Below are positions 63,061-64,000 of a DNA stretch of 64,000 bases, one piece after another. This stretch comes from Effrenium voratum (Eukaryota > Sar > Dinophyceae > Suessiales > Symbiodiniaceae): assembly GCA_963377175.1 (NCBI GenBank), contig CAUJNA010000513.1:1164338-1228337 (forward strand). Direction: 5' to 3'. The notes under the pieces are model-generated. The model had not been told where the DNA came from. It searched no databases and was given only the letters and a program-made list of their open reading frames with translations. Position numbers and translations under genes: made by a program. Position 1 is the first letter of the stretch. Each line of letters opens with the position of its first letter.

Positions 63061-64000
63061 AAGTGAACTCGGGATGCGGGATGCGTGCTAGCTTCACCGC
63101 CCGGTTTGGTGCGACTGTTCACCGGTGCGGTTGCAGCTTTGTGGAACATGACGACTTTCAGCAAAAGTTTGACACTGTCAGGGTCTGTCAGGGTCCTCAG
63201 GACCAACCTAGTGGGACTCCTCCGAGAGTTTTAAGACCCGGCCATGCTGGATCCCGCAGCTGCGTGAGCGGGCAAGTGTCCGTTGTTAGGCAGAGAGGCA
63301 GAAAAGCAGAAGACTGGCCCAATTCGTTTTCAGTTCGACTCGCAATACGGCAGCTATAGCCCGAGACAGGCCACCAAGTTATGTTGTTTTTCTTACGATT
63401 TCATAAGGCTAAGACGCCGCGAGCTCCTGACAGTTGCTTCTCAGCTAAGGAGTGCTGGCTGCGCCCTTGGAAGAGCAGAAAGATCGAGTCCTCGGTCAAA
63501 CGTCTCCATATGTCTCCTTAAAGGGCGATCTTAAAGATTTTCTCTTGGGCTCCAAAACAATTTCAGGGTTTTTCTTCTGGTGGGGTGATATGCTTAAAGG
63601 GGAACAAATCCGTAGGGAGCGGTGCCGAGAAAGCAGAGCTGGAGCTAATCAGGTTTCTTCTGGTGGGGTGATGCTTGAAGGGAAAATCCGTAGGGAGCAG
63701 TGCCCGCACCGGGAGCTGGAGCTGAGGTGGTGTCCATCTTCGTGATCCCGGTCTTTGTGATGTCGGCCTTCGGAGCTGCGCTCAAGGTGCCCTGGGCGAG
63801 ACCCGAGAAGGACAGCGAGCGATTGGAACCAAAAAGTCTTTTCGGTTGGAATGGCTTCCCAAATGGGTGGACACAAATGAGTCTCCACATTTTGGATGTC
63901 CACCAAGAAATTCCCCAAGTTGAAAAAGGCGAATTGGGGGTGCTCTTTGTAGACACAATAGGCCACATAGTCGTTGGCTCAAATACATTCGCCCTGTGAA
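63060..64000 (+). other. Exon-like pieces at right end of window
   Basis: GPIRFQFDSQYGSYSPRQA near 63,318 and a hydrophobic VVSIFVIPVFVMSAFGAAL at 63,730-63,786, which could be a membrane helix. These may be exons of a gene running off the window. Low support. Confidence 0.25.
63571..63724 (+). repeat. Tandem duplication of an about 75-bp segment
   Basis: TTCTTCTGGTGGGGTGAT ... AAATCCGTAGGGAGC ... GAGCTGGAGCT occurs at 63,571-63,646 and 63,656-63,724, with indels between copies. Confidence 0.7.

Overview
The window looks like dinoflagellate nuclear DNA with a short foreign-looking block at its left end. Evidence for a dinoflagellate: many short exons in weakly spaced introns, at least two introns with GC-AG borders and a repeated AGG at both splice sites, numerous small hairpin elements sitting in introns (introner-like), a retroelement with a methyltransferase-like domain ahead of its reverse transcriptase, tRNA-derived SINE pieces, very long simple-sequence tracts, and PAN, DUF1800 and coiled-coil genes of the kind seen in these algae. 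The species cannot be named from the sequence.

Layout. 1-1.85 kb: AT-rich, tightly packed and overlapping small ORFs, including the first 30 codons of a C5 cytosine methyltransferase and a two-module Cys-rich protein. It resembles large-DNA-virus or Polinton-like-virus sequence and ends abruptly in GC-rich DNA near 1.85 kb (insertion or assembly join). 1.85-2.89 kb: GC-rich tandem repeats. 2.89-8.12 kb: one retrotransposon with gag, methyltransferase-like/RT/RNase H pol, and repeats laid out as A1-genes-B1-A2-B2, the split direct repeat plan of Ngaro/PAT-type tyrosine-recombinase retrotransposons; no recombinase gene is seen. 8.1-10.8 kb: GC-rich gene remains, chiefly a frameshifted gene with tail-fibre-like YxxAQVDALL repeats. 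10.8-14.3 kb: a dense field of tandem repeats, foldback elements and tRNA-like SINE copies. 14.3-21 kb: little recognisable coding, and a 1.1 kb polypurine tract at 16.6-17.7 kb.

21.3-23.1 kb carries PAN/Apple exons. 23.9-44.98 kb is one very long + strand gene of more than 40 small exons encoding a cytochrome b5-like motif, a DUF1800 domain and a C-terminal DUF1501 (sulfatase-like) domain, ending at a clear stop codon at 44,982. A minus-strand Ty1/copia element lacking its RT core (24.8-28.4 kb) and a long CAC/CACAAC microsatellite lie in its first large intron. 45.8-52.3 kb is a second multi-exon gene, a long coiled-coil protein with a C-terminal domain of unknown function. 54.0-55.4 kb is a PPPDE (DeSI-like) cysteine peptidase gene with a PUB-like segment. 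56.6-58.7 kb holds CTAT microsatellites around a 1.5 kb element with inverted ends and a perfect 40-bp palindrome. 59-64 kb has scattered exon-like pieces without a clear family.

In bacteria, DUF1800 and DUF1501 genes are commonly neighbours, so their joining in one reading unit here suggests that the two domains work together. Exon edges are estimates from protein similarity recalled from these families; no alignments or searches were run.
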